Origin: Flagellimonas spongiicola
GTDB taxonomy: Bacteria > Bacteroidota > Bacteroidia > Flavobacteriales > Flavobacteriaceae
Assembly (NCBI RefSeq): GCF_023502425.1
Contig: NZ_JAMFMA010000003.1
Location: 558,001-622,000, forward strand
Length of the DNA: 64,000 bases
Direction: 5' to 3'
The notes below the pieces were generated by a model that ran no database searches, was not told where the DNA came from, and was given only the letters and a program-made list of their open reading frames with translations. A program made the position numbers and the translations under genes. Below are positions 44,495-54,300 of the stretch, piece by piece. The first letter of the stretch is position 1. Every line of letters begins with the position of its first letter.

Positions 44495-45643
44495 ATGAAA
44501 TCATTGCAATTAATATTTTCTAACCCAAGATATTTTGCCCCAGCATGGGTGTTTACAACTTTGAACATTTGGTTTGGGACTTGGGCTATTTATATCCCAA
44601 CGGTCAAGGAGAATTTGGGTATCAATAAGTCCGATTTGGGTATTGCCTTATTTTGCTTGTCACTGGGTGTATTTACCATTTTCCCCGTCGCTTCCAAAAT
44701 CATTAACAAATTAGGTGTAGGCAAGGCCACCTGGTTTGGTGTCATTTTAGGTACCATTACAGCGCTGTTCCCTTTATTGGCAACAAATTATTATGTGCTT
44801 ATGGTTGCTTTGTTCTTTTTTGGAATGGCTAACGGCTTAACGGATATTGCAATGAATACCTTGGTCACTGAAATTGAAAAAGAAGATGCGAAAAATTTTA
44901 TGTCTGCCGCCCATGGTTTTTTTAGCCTTGGTGGAGTGATTGTTGGCTTAGGGAGTTTTCTTATTCCAATTATTGATAATCCACCACTGCATATGGCTAT
45001 TACTGTAGGGCTAGCTTTTTTAATCAATTTGCTGTTTTACAAAAAGTATGTAAACATTACGGCTGCACCAGTGGAAACAGAACCTTTTAGCTTTCGACTA
45101 TTTAAACCTCTCCTATTATTGGGTATTATAGGATTTGTGGCATTTGGTAGTGAAGGCGCAATAATAGATTGGAGTGGACTTTATCTAAAGGAAATTACTT
45201 TGGCACCAGAGGCCCTTATTGGATCAGGGTTTTTGGCATTTTCTGTTGCAATGACCTTAGGTAGATTCTTAGGCGATGGTATTAGTGAACGCATTGGGTC
45301 AATTAAAGTGGTTGCCCTCGGAGCTATTATTGCTACACTAGGCTATTTTCTAGTGTTAAGCGGTGCCACCTTTTTGGCCATAATAGGTTTTGCACTTAAT
45401 GGACTTGGTTTTTCGGTAATAGTTCCTGAACTGTTTCGTATTGGTGGGAATGTAAAAGGTGTAGATTCAGCTCAAGGAATATCTTTCATAGCAGGTTCAG
45501 GGTATTCGGGTTTTTTATTAGGCCCAGTAATACTCGGATTTATAGCCGAAAATGCTTCCCTTAAGCACAGCTTTTATACGTTACTAGGCTGCGTTTTATT
45601 AATTATGCTCACTACCTTTTTTCTTCAACGAAAAAGAAGTTGA
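44495..45643 (+). CDS. MFS transporter
   Basis: The ATG at 44495 (MKSLQLIFSNPRYFAPAWVF) is preferred over the longer frame from 44444, giving about 382 residues with 12 predicted helices. The loop between helices 2 and 3 is diverged (SKIINKLGVGKATW). The protein resembles small-molecule or drug-type major facilitator proteins (the YbjJ-like group is one candidate). The substrate is unknown. It is divergent from the cupin-AraC regulator, suggesting regulated expression. Confidence 0.85.
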   Translation: MKSLQLIFSNPRYFAPAWVFTTLNIWFGTWAIYIPTVKENLGINKSDLGIALFCLSLGVFTIFPVASKIINKLGVGKATWFGVILGTITALFPLLATNYYVLMVALFFFGMANGLTDIAMNTLVTEIEKEDAKNFMSAAHGFFSLGGVIVGLGSFLIPIIDNPPLHMAITVGLAFLINLLFYKKYVNITAAPVETEPFSFRLFKPLLLLGIIGFVAFGSEGAIIDWSGLYLKEITLAPEALIGSGFLAFSVAMTLGRFLGDGISERIGSIKVVALGAIIATLGYFLVLSGATFLAIIGFALNGLGFSVIVPELFRIGGNVKGVDSAQGISFIAGSGYSGFLLGPVILGFIAENASLKHSFYTLLGCVLLIMLTTFFLQRKRS

Positions 45644-45648
45644 GGGTA

Positions 45649-46338
45649 TTATTCCGCGGTTACGGACAATCCAGTGAAGTTCAAACTGAAACCAGGTTCT
45701 TTGGTACGATGGTCTTGTGCCAGTAGCAATCCACCCATGGTCACATAATCTTCCCATGTTGTGGTGGTTGACGGTTCTTCTTGATTGGATTTTCGGAAAA
45801 CCCATTCTTTCAGGATATAATCATCTTGAAAGTAAAAATCGTAGGCATCACCTGGCGTATAGCCACCTTCGTTCCCATAAACAATGGTCAATTTTTGCAT
45901 TTTCTGCTCGCTAATCGGCGCAATTTCCTCTGGACTATGTTCAAAGCTGTAGTTGTTGGCATCCCAAATCAAATTAAAGGGTGCCAAAACCCAAAAACGA
46001 TCATTGATAAATCCACCATTTCGTTTCAGCGTGATACTGTCCATTGATTTTCTGTTATAAACAAGGGTATCACCATTGGAAATTGAGATGATATCGTTAG
46101 TCTTTGGTTTCCAAGTCCAGGAACGTTCAAAATGGGTGCTGTCTCTGTCCACATTGAAGGTGAATTGTATTTCTTTTACCGATTTCCAGTTTTCATAACC
46201 ATGTACTTGGGCTATTTTTTCAGGAATAGATAATACTTCAGGAGTTTGTTCAGTTTCTTTGGCTTTAGGTTCTGTTTTGCACGCAGCCAATAGAAAAAGG
46301 CAATAAAGTAGTGTAAGTGGAAAGTACTTCATCTTCAA
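45649..46338 (-). CDS. Uncharacterised lipoprotein
   Basis: This 229-residue protein has a clear lipobox (LFLLAAC, Cys20) followed by a short linker rich in Lys, Thr and Glu. The mature domain (about 40-229) contains HGYENWKSVKEIQFTFNVDR and ends FSLNFTGLSVTAE. It looks beta-rich, like LolA/LolB-type outer-membrane lipoproteins, but I do not recognise the family with confidence. It is convergent with the MFS gene, 5 bases apart. Confidence 0.7.
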   Translation of the reverse strand: MKMKYFPLTLLYCLFLLAACKTEPKAKETEQTPEVLSIPEKIAQVHGYENWKSVKEIQFTFNVDRDSTHFERSWTWKPKTNDIISISNGDTLVYNRKSMDSITLKRNGGFINDRFWVLAPFNLIWDANNYSFEHSPEEIAPISEQKMQKLTIVYGNEGGYTPGDAYDFYFQDDYILKEWVFRKSNQEEPSTTTTWEDYVTMGGLLLAQDHRTKEPGFSLNFTGLSVTAE

Positions 46339-46386
46339 ATTTTTGGTAAATATAAGGTCAAATCATTTATATTGGGAGGAATTTCC

Positions 46387-47058
46387 ATGATGGAAATTCT
46401 TCATTTTCACAATCGTATCAAACCTCATCCAGTGACTTTTCTAAAAAGGCTGTTTCTAACACTTATACATCATATTGATAAGAATTCGTTGGAAACAAAT
46501 GACCCATACGCTCATTTGTCGGATGAGGAACTGGTAAAGAAAATCGTTGCAAATAATAATCCGCTCCTGTTCGGTAAACTATATGACCGGCACGCGAAAA
46601 TGGTTTACAACAAGTGCTACGGTTTTGCCAAATCCGAAGATGAGGCTGAAGATTTGACACAGGATGTGTTCCTTCAATTGTTCATTAAACTGAAAATGTT
46701 CAAAGGAAAATCCAAGTTTTCTACTTGGCTTTATTCCTTTACCTATAATTTCTGTGTGAATTATGTAAATAGGAACAAGCAACGGAAAATGAGTGATAAA
46801 TCCGTTCCGGTTCAGGACTCTGAGTATAAACTTACTTCAGAAATACCTGACGAAGACCTGTTTGAAATGAAAACCAAGAAGTTGAAAAAGGCCTTGGGAA
46901 TGATTTCACCAGAAGACAAATCCATACTATTACTGAAGTATCAGGATGGAGCATCCATCAAAGACCTTGTAAACCTTATGGAAATAGGTGAGAGTGCAGT
47001 AAAAATGCGACTTAAAAGAGCAAAAGAAAAACTCATGCAAATCTATAAAACCCTGTAA
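46387..47058 (+). CDS. RNA polymerase sigma factor, ECF type
   Basis: I start this at the first of two adjacent ATGs (46387/46390), giving about 223 residues; the TTG at 46372 is unlikely. Region 2 is LFGKLYDRHAKMVYNKCYGF followed by DEAEDLTQDVFLQLF and TWLYSFTYNFCVNYV. Region 4 is ISPEDKSILLLKYQDGASIKD and GESAVKMRLKRAKEKL. It lacks regions 1 and 3, as in ECF sigma factors. No classical anti-sigma gene follows; instead a 62-codon gene begins one base later and an MscS channel gene follows, suggesting an envelope or osmotic link. Confidence 0.9.
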   Translation: MMEILHFHNRIKPHPVTFLKRLFLTLIHHIDKNSLETNDPYAHLSDEELVKKIVANNNPLLFGKLYDRHAKMVYNKCYGFAKSEDEAEDLTQDVFLQLFIKLKMFKGKSKFSTWLYSFTYNFCVNYVNRNKQRKMSDKSVPVQDSEYKLTSEIPDEDLFEMKTKKLKKALGMISPEDKSILLLKYQDGASIKDLVNLMEIGESAVKMRLKRAKEKLMQIYKTL

Positions 47059-47059
47059 A

Positions 47060-47248
47060 ATGGCTAAGAAGATGAAAAATCCTTTTAGAGAATTGGAGGC
47101 GTCCTTGCGCGAAGTACCTCCAGGCATGAAAAAGAAGGTCATGAATGACATTGCAGCAGCCAAATTGATCATGGATTTGGCATCGCTGTTTTCTTTCAAT
47201 GTAGGTTCAGCCTTGAAAAAACTATTTAAAACCTTTGGAAACAATTAG
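47060..47248 (+). CDS. Small protein between sigma factor and MscS genes
   Basis: This 62-residue protein has a basic start (MAKKMKNPFRELEASLREVP), a KKKVMNDI patch and a hydrophobic helix (AAKLIMDLASLFSFNVGSAL). It has no recognised domain. It begins one base after the sigma factor ends and lies 21 bases before the mscS gene. Its position suggests a small regulator of the sigma factor, but nothing in the sequence proves it. Confidence 0.65.
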   Translation: MAKKMKNPFRELEASLREVPPGMKKKVMNDIAAAKLIMDLASLFSFNVGSALKKLFKTFGNN

Positions 47249-47269
47249 GAAGCACTAAATAATTGAGAT

Positions 47270-48097
47270 ATGGAAACATTAAATGAATGGAAAAACCTCA
47301 CATTTGATTCCCTTGCAGCAATGGGAAGGGATGTGGCATTGGCATTACCTAAAATAGCGGGCGCCTTAATCATTCTAATCATCGGATGGATTGTAACCAG
47401 AATTGTATTGTTTGTTCTGGGTAAGATTTTGAAATTGGCTAAAATGGACATGGTCAGTGATAAGATCAACGAAATGGAACTCTTTGGCAAAGGGGATCTC
47501 AAATTTGATATCATCAAGATCATACAAGGTTTTGTAAAATGGTTGTTGCTGTTGGTGTTCTTGATTGTGGCAGCAGATATTTTAAGCTGGGAAATCATAT
47601 CCACCGAAATTGGAAACCTACTTCGCTATTTACCTCGTCTGTTCAGTGCATTGGCATTGATGATGATCGGATTGTATATTGGAAATTTCATTAAAAAAAC
47701 AGTCAAGAAGGTATTCGATTCCTTGGAATTTGGTGGATCTAATCTTGTGAGTAATTTACTGTTTTACATTATAGTCATCTTTATTTCCATTACGGCATTG
47801 AACCAAGCTGGGATAGACACCACAATAATTACCAATAATGTGACTATGATTTTAGGCGCATTTCTGTTGGCATTTGCCATTGGTTTGGGCTTGGGATCAA
47901 GAGATGTGATTACCGATTTGTTGCGATCATTTTATACCCGTAGGACATTTGCCGTAGGAGACAAGTTGGTCATAGGAGAATTAACTGGCACTGTTGAAGC
48001 AATTGAAAACAATAGTCTCACTTTGGTCACAAAATCCGGAAAGTTTGTGATACCGATTAAGGATGTTGTGGAGAGTAAGGTTGAGGTAAAATCCTAA
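47270..48097 (+). CDS. MscS-family mechanosensitive channel
   Basis: This 275-residue protein has the short MscS layout: three or four N-terminal membrane helices, then the pore-helix and beta-domain region GAFLLAFAIGLGLGSRDVITDL. The beta domain follows (FAVGDKLVIGELTGTVEAIENNSLTL) and the cytoplasmic end is truncated relative to E. coli MscS (286 residues, with an alpha-beta domain). It would release solutes on hypo-osmotic shock. It is the last gene of the sigma factor operon and ends in a bidirectional terminator. Confidence 0.9.
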   Translation: METLNEWKNLTFDSLAAMGRDVALALPKIAGALIILIIGWIVTRIVLFVLGKILKLAKMDMVSDKINEMELFGKGDLKFDIIKIIQGFVKWLLLLVFLIVAADILSWEIISTEIGNLLRYLPRLFSALALMMIGLYIGNFIKKTVKKVFDSLEFGGSNLVSNLLFYIIVIFISITALNQAGIDTTIITNNVTMILGAFLLAFAIGLGLGSRDVITDLLRSFYTRRTFAVGDKLVIGELTGTVEAIENNSLTLVTKSGKFVIPIKDVVESKVEVKS

Positions 48098-48108
48098 CCC
48101 TGAAAATG

Positions 48109-48144
48109 AAAAAGCCGCCTGGAAGTTTCCAAAGGCGGCTTTTT
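48109..48144. terminator. Bidirectional terminator between mscS and the OmpA-family gene
   Basis: A 12-bp stem (48109-48120 with 48133-48144) begins with an A-run and ends with a T-run, so it works in both directions. It separates two convergent transcription units. Confidence 0.85.
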
Positions 48145-48160
48145 AAACTCCCCTATAAAA

Positions 48161-50131
48161 TTATTTAGATTTAACCAGGTAATTACTGCTTAACTGCACT
48201 ACCGGGAATTCAGTTCTTCTATTCAATTCTAGTTGATCTTGACCACAGTCCTTGAGACCTGTACAATCATTTATCAACTTTCGCTTTCCATATCCTTTAA
48301 AGGATATTATTCGGTGTCTAGGAATACCATTGGCAATTAAGTATTCATAGGTTGACTTGGCCCTTTTTGAGGAAAGTTGGTCGTTATACGAATGACTCCC
48401 CACTGGATCAGTATGGGATTCTAAACGAATAATCATTTCCGGATAGGTTTCGGTCATCAATTTCACCACTTTGTTCAACTCGTGAGCAGCATCAGGTCTA
48501 ATATCACTTTTGTTAAAATCGAAATAAATTTTATTGAGTCCCGCTAACAATTTAACGTCAATTACGGGCTCCATCAGAATATCCTGGACCATTGATTTTG
48601 TGGTGCGTTGCACAGTTTGGGTGCTAAAATACACATGCTTATGTGGGTGGGTTTTGCGTACCGCTTCAATCATATAATTTTGTCCACGGTCCACCATAAG
48701 TTCATACCTGCCTTGAGCATCGGTCAATGTTTGATTTACCAATTCCCCAGTTCTCTGGTCAAAAAGCGAAATGGTGACACTATCCAAGGGTTTTAAATTG
48801 ATGGCATCCGTTACTGTACCTTCCAACATCAAGGAAGGAATAAACTTGAATTTGTAGATGTCGTCACTTCCTTTACCTCCCTTTCTATTGGAACTCACGT
48901 AACCATCAATTCCATTATCCAAAGCGTAATAGCCAAAGTCATCTTTTTCACTATTCAAAGGTTTGCCAAGGTTGATGACATCCGTAAATTTACCTTCTCC
49001 ATCCATAACAGCGGCAAAAACATCCAATTGACCAAAACCGACATGGCCATCTGAAGAGAAGAATAGTTGACCTTCGTTATTAATAAAAGGAAACATTTCA
49101 TTTCCGGGTGTGTTTATAATCGGACCAGCATTTACTGGTTGTCCTACACCGCCCCTTGGGTGGATTTTACAATAATAAATATCTGTTCCTCCATAACCTC
49201 CGGGTCTGTCCGATGCAAAATAGAGCAGCGTTCTATTTGAATTAACGGTAGGATGACCGGTGGAATAGTGGTCCGCGTTGGTTTTAAGATTACGGGTAAC
49301 CTTCCATTCACCTTCAATTTTCTCTGCTTTAAATATTTTAAGGTTGTTCAGGTTTTCAATTTTCTTGTTCTCTTTTTTGGTATAAAAACTCTCTTTGTTC
49401 TGGAAATAACTATTCCTTGTAAAGTAGATTATGGTGTCGTTTTTATAATCCGTTGAGAATACCATGGAACTTTCATGGAATTTGGAATTGATTTCGCCCT
49501 GGAATTTCTTAGGTACATCTATGGTGCTACCTTCGGTAACATGGAAAATGTCCAACCAGGATTCGTTGTTCCAATCGTAAGTATCATCTGAAGTATTTTC
49601 CTTTCTACTGGAACTAAAGTAAAGTTGCCCATCATGGACAAAAGAACCAAATTCACTGTACCGTGTATTAAAATGTACGGGCTCAACCTCATATCTTTCA
49701 TTACTGTTGAAAACTACGGATGCCAAATTCCCATCTTTGAGAAATTGCTTTAAACGCGCGTCATTTTTATGGAATTTTTTATAAAGTTTCATCCACTTTA
49801 AAGCCTCAGTTTCTTGACCGGAACTTTTCAATGCCATGGCATACTTAAAGTAATAAGTAGTTGGCGTTTCCGGTTCATTGATAAAGCGTTTGAAATAGGG
49901 CAGGGACTTTTCAAAATCACGTAGCATTAAATAACATTCCGCCAGTCTTTGGTAAGCATGGGCAGTGTTTTTACCAGAAACTACCATTTGCTCGTATTCT
50001 GGTATGGCCTTGGCATACGCAAACTTATAAAAGAATTGGTCCGCTCTTTTTTGTGTCATGGTCTGCGCAGTAACCATGCATATTCCAAAAAGAGCAATCA
50101 ATAAAGTGGTTGTGATTTTACGTGCTTTCAT
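48161..50131 (-). CDS. OmpA-family protein with TPR-like and PD40 repeats, T9SS partner
   Basis: This 656-residue outer-membrane-associated protein has a signal peptide, an N-terminal TPR-like region (about 30-140), and PD40/WD40-like beta-propeller strands (for example ELYFASDRPGGYGGTDIY-like sequences). A carboxypeptidase-regulatory-like domain and a C-terminal OmpA domain (IYFDFNKSDIRPDAAHELN ... RLESHTDPVG ... KRAKSTYEYL) follow. The OmpA part anchors to peptidoglycan. This layout is standard beside PorP/SprF genes for adhesin export, as seen here. Confidence 0.9.
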   Translation of the reverse strand: MKARKITTTLLIALFGICMVTAQTMTQKRADQFFYKFAYAKAIPEYEQMVVSGKNTAHAYQRLAECYLMLRDFEKSLPYFKRFINEPETPTTYYFKYAMALKSSGQETEALKWMKLYKKFHKNDARLKQFLKDGNLASVVFNSNERYEVEPVHFNTRYSEFGSFVHDGQLYFSSSRKENTSDDTYDWNNESWLDIFHVTEGSTIDVPKKFQGEINSKFHESSMVFSTDYKNDTIIYFTRNSYFQNKESFYTKKENKKIENLNNLKIFKAEKIEGEWKVTRNLKTNADHYSTGHPTVNSNRTLLYFASDRPGGYGGTDIYYCKIHPRGGVGQPVNAGPIINTPGNEMFPFINNEGQLFFSSDGHVGFGQLDVFAAVMDGEGKFTDVINLGKPLNSEKDDFGYYALDNGIDGYVSSNRKGGKGSDDIYKFKFIPSLMLEGTVTDAINLKPLDSVTISLFDQRTGELVNQTLTDAQGRYELMVDRGQNYMIEAVRKTHPHKHVYFSTQTVQRTTKSMVQDILMEPVIDVKLLAGLNKIYFDFNKSDIRPDAAHELNKVVKLMTETYPEMIIRLESHTDPVGSHSYNDQLSSKRAKSTYEYLIANGIPRHRIISFKGYGKRKLINDCTGLKDCGQDQLELNRRTEFPVVQLSSNYLVKSK

Positions 50132-50143
50132 TGGAAATGAATT

Positions 50144-51052
50144 TTAGAAATAGCGTGGTGATTTGTACAGATTTGTTTTCTTGGACAAGCGGGGTTCAAA
50201 AATCAAAATGACTTCATGTGTTCCGCCGGTATAAGGTCGAATAGTGGATGTGGGCAGGTCATAGGCATAACCAATCCTAAAATCGTTGGAAATTTGGTAG
50301 TCCATGAAGGCTCCAAAGTTTGAAGCATCATTGAACCTATAGGATGCACCTAACCAAAATTTCTCATACAACAGAACACTATTGGTAATATCATAGGTAG
50401 ACGGCGCTCCATTCGTAAATTTTGTGATAATCGCGGGTCTAAGTTTTACATCGACAGATAAATCCAAAACTAACCCACCAATAGCGTAATAACTATTGCG
50501 CTCCAAAGCCTCAAATTCCCCTTCGTTCAAATCGGTATTAAGAATTCTAGGAGATGAGATACCTGCGTACCACCTATTTGTGCTTAAGTAAACCCCTGCT
50601 CCAAAATTGGGTTTCCAACTATTGAAATTGGCATTAAAGAATGGGTCGTTATAATCTGGATTTTCGAGCCTGTAATTGGTAAAACCCGCTTTTAGTCCAA
50701 AAGACAGCTTGGCTTCTGCGGAAACAGGAACTGTATAACTAAAATCTCCATAGACATAGTTCGTACTTTCAAATCCCAGTTGATCCGTTATATAGGATAA
50801 TCCTAAGCCTACTCTTTCATTGTTCATGGGCGTATGGAATGAAAATGTACTAGTGGTTGGATTTCCATCCAGGCCAGCCCATTGGTTCCGATGCAGGGCA
50901 GTCATATTGATGCCTTCCCTACTACCCGCGTAGGCCGGATTTACGGAAATTGTGTTGAACATGTACTGTGTAAATTGTGGAAGCTGTTGGGCCATGGTTT
51001 GGACTCCAACAAGTACCATGAAAGACAGGACGAACTTGCGTAGCGTTTTCAT
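50144..51052 (-). CDS. PorP/SprF-family T9SS outer-membrane protein
   Basis: This 302-residue beta-barrel protein has a signal peptide ending near MAQQ and then PQFTQYMFNTISVNPAYAGSR, the hallmark of the PorP/SprF family. SprF-like proteins help export and attach type-B sorted adhesins. The gene lies 12 bases upstream of the OmpA-family gene on the same strand and about 280 bases downstream of the giant adhesin gene, so the locus is a complete adhesin-SprF-OmpA set. Confidence 0.93.
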   Translation of the reverse strand: MKTLRKFVLSFMVLVGVQTMAQQLPQFTQYMFNTISVNPAYAGSREGINMTALHRNQWAGLDGNPTTSTFSFHTPMNNERVGLGLSYITDQLGFESTNYVYGDFSYTVPVSAEAKLSFGLKAGFTNYRLENPDYNDPFFNANFNSWKPNFGAGVYLSTNRWYAGISSPRILNTDLNEGEFEALERNSYYAIGGLVLDLSVDVKLRPAIITKFTNGAPSTYDITNSVLLYEKFWLGASYRFNDASNFGAFMDYQISNDFRIGYAYDLPTSTIRPYTGGTHEVILIFEPRLSKKTNLYKSPRYF

Positions 51053-51182
51053 ATTGTTTCGGTTAAGGTTTGTCTAGTTTCCCAGACTTGAATTTGGGTT
51101 TGAATTCATTAACAAATCACGAATAAAACCTAGCTAAAATGGAATATAGCCGTTAAATGAACCTTAATTTTCGGTCTTATGT

Positions 51183-51200
51183 CCATTCGTCGATAAAGTG
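51183..51200 (-). promoter_or_regulatory. 18-bp motif upstream of the PorP/SprF gene
   Basis: CACTTTATCGACGAATGG (minus strand) lies about 130 bases before the PorP/SprF start. It matches the copy at 57427-57444 at 16 of 18 positions. Likely a shared operator or promoter element; the binding protein is unknown. Confidence 0.5.
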
Positions 51201-51283
51201 CTGATTTCCTTGGATTAACACGAGGTGCTAACTTCGATTTTAGTCGTGGTTTACCCATGAATTTGTTCGATAATCGATATAAA

Positions 51284-51312
51284 AAAAGGCCAACCCAATG
51301 GATTGACCTTTT
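51284..51312 (-). terminator. Terminator of the giant adhesin gene
   Basis: A 13-bp stem (51284-51296 with 51300-51312) forms on the minus-strand RNA with two G-U pairs; on the plus strand these would be mismatches, so it is strand-specific. A run of T follows on the minus strand. It lies 20 bases past the stop codon. Confidence 0.75.
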
Positions 51313-51332
51313 TTCAATTTATTTCGCACAAT

Positions 51333-54300
51333 TTAGTTGGCTCCAGTACCTAGATAAATGTATCCATTCAATGGTTTGATTTCTGCATTGGTTACATTGA
51401 TGATATAGTAGTAGGTGCCAGAAGGAAGCATCCCGGAATTACCAAAGGCGTTGTTGGGAGCATAACCACCCCAATCGTTCTGATAATCAGCAGACTCATA
51501 TACTTTATCTCCCCAACGGTTGAATATCATAACTTCAAAGGAATAATTACAATATTCGACACCAGTAATGGTAAATAAATCGTTGATATTGTCGCCATTG
51601 GCAGTGACGGCATTGGAAACAATGATTTCATCTCTACCACATGGTACACAATCACTGTTCACAATTATTGTAAATTCAACATAGTATTTACAAGTACCTT
51701 CGGTAGAACTGTAATTGATTTTGTATTCACCTACTTCTAAATTCGCAGGATCAAATACACTTCCGGCTAAATTGACATTTCCACTTATGATTTCAAAGTT
51801 CCCGTTAGTGTCAAAAGATTCCGGTAAATAATTGATCAAATCAATTGCGTCATCTTCTACACAAATGTCTACAATAACTTCCTCAGGTTGTGGTTGCATC
51901 ACAAAAATTACTTGCTCAAATTCAGCATGGTTTCCGCAAGAATCCGTAACATTCCATGTTCTTGTAATCATGAAATCTTCAGTATCCATAAGTGTCGTGG
52001 TTTCTGTCTCGAAAGACACTTCATAATTGCCACAACCGCCAGTAAATGTCAATTCTGGAACCTCCGGTATAGCATCACCACAAACTAGAGTTATTTCTTC
52101 GTCGTAAACACTAGACGTGATTGGACCCGTTGGAGCGATGCTGATTACCTGCGTATGACTTGTAGGGTTGCCAGCACAGTCAACGGTAGACCATGTTCTT
52201 GTAATTGTATATCCTAGAGCACAATTTGCGTCATTGCTGATTAATTCGGTAAAGGATACATTCACGTTGCTATTGCAATTATCCATTGCGGTCAAAGTAG
52301 CGGCATCTGGAACTTCATTACACATTACGGTCATGTCTTGTGGCAATGCTTCCACAAAAACGGGGGCAGTGGTATCTTCCACAGTGATTACCTGTACATG
52401 GTTCACTGGGTTACCAGCGCAATCAGCGGTACTCCAAGTTCTTGTAATGGTATAGTTGGACCCACAAGAATCCGAATCGGTGATCTGCTCGTCAAATAGG
52501 ACAGTGATGTTAGGATCACAATTATCCGTAGCGGTCAAGATCGCAGCAGCAGGAACATTATCACAGGAAGCGGTTGTATCTGTTGGCAATGCTTCCACAA
52601 AAACGGGGGCAGTGGTATCTTCAACAGTGATTACCTGTACATGGTTCACGGGGTTACCAGCGCAATCTGTAGTACTCCAAGTTCTAGTAATGGTATAGTT
52701 GGACCCACAAGAATCCGTATCGGTGATCTGCTCGTCAAATAGGACAGTGATGTTAGGATCACAATTGTCAGTAGCGGTCAAGATCGCCGCAGCAGGAACA
52801 TTGTCACAGGATACGGTGGTATCTGTTGGCAATGCTTCCACAAAAACGGGGGCAGTGGTATCTTCAACAGTGATTACCTGTACATGGTTCACTGGGTTGC
52901 CAGCGCAATCTGCGGTACTCCAAGTTCTAGTAATGGTATAGTTGGACCCACAAGAATCCGTGTCAGTAATCTGCTCGTCAAATAGGACAGTGATGTTAGG
53001 ATCACAATTATCCGTAGCGGTCAAGATCGCAGCAGCAGGAACATTGTCACAGGATACGGTGATATCTGTTGGCAATGTTTCCACAAAAACGGGTGCTGTG
53101 GTATCTTCAACAGTGATTACCTGTACATGGTTCACGGGGTTACCAGCGCAATCTGCGGTACTCCAAGTTCTGGTAATGGTATAGTTGGACCCACAAGAAT
53201 CCGTGTCAGTAATCTGCTCGTTAAATAGGACAGTGATATTCGGGTCACAACTGTCTACAGCAGTTAGGATTTCCGCATTTGGGATATTATCACACGAGAT
53301 TGTTAGGTTCATCGGCAAAATCTCAACAAAACTAGGCGCTTGTGTATCCAAAATGGTAACAATTTGAATGTGTTCACGGGTATTTCCAACACAATCTGAA
53401 AAAGTCCAGGTACGGGTTATAGTATAATCCATGGCACATCCATCATCTTGACCTGTAATCACTTCATTATAGACAACAGTGGTATTGCAAGTACTGTTTA
53501 CAGTAATTACTTCTGGATTTGGAATAATATCGCAAGCTTCCAAAATGATATCAGTAGGATAACCTTCATTTCCATCGTTATCCAATATGTTGACTGTAGC
53601 CGTATCATTGATCAATATTTGCACCTTATTGGTTGAAATATTACTTAGGATTACATTAAAATCTTCCGCATTTTCAATGATAATATCATCGATTATGGAA
53701 ATGACTACAGTTTGATTGTTGTTATTGCTTCCACCAAAGGTCAAAGTCTGTGTGTTTTGAGGTATTCCGTTGTAATCCAATGCACTTTGTGCAGAGCCAT
53801 TTAAGGTATGGAATTCTACTGTAAAGACCTCTTGTACAGTGGCATTTAAACTGACAGGGATAGAGACAGTTCCGGCGTTTTCATCAATATCCAAATTGGT
53901 TAAATCAAACTGTACACCAAGGCCCGCTCCACCGTCGTTGTCGATGATGGTACCGGTGGCCTCACCGTCCACGACCTGTATTAGGTTGGTGGTCAGTCCG
54001 CTCAGTTGAATGGATAGCTGTTCGGTGTCCTCAATGGCCGCATCGTCCATGATGTCGATTGCCACGTTGTGCTGTTCCCCGGCGTTACCTGTGAAGGTTA
54101 CCGTACCCGAGACGTTGGCGGTGTTGTAGTCCTGTCCGATCATTGCCGTGATGTCGCTGACGTTGAAGTCGATGTCGAACCCGCCCTGTACCTCTGCATT
54201 GAGTGAAAGGGTGAAGTTCGCGGTACCGGCATCCTCGTCCACGTTGAAGTCCGCCACGCTGACGCCAAAGCCCGCTCCACCGTCGTTGTCGATGATGGTA

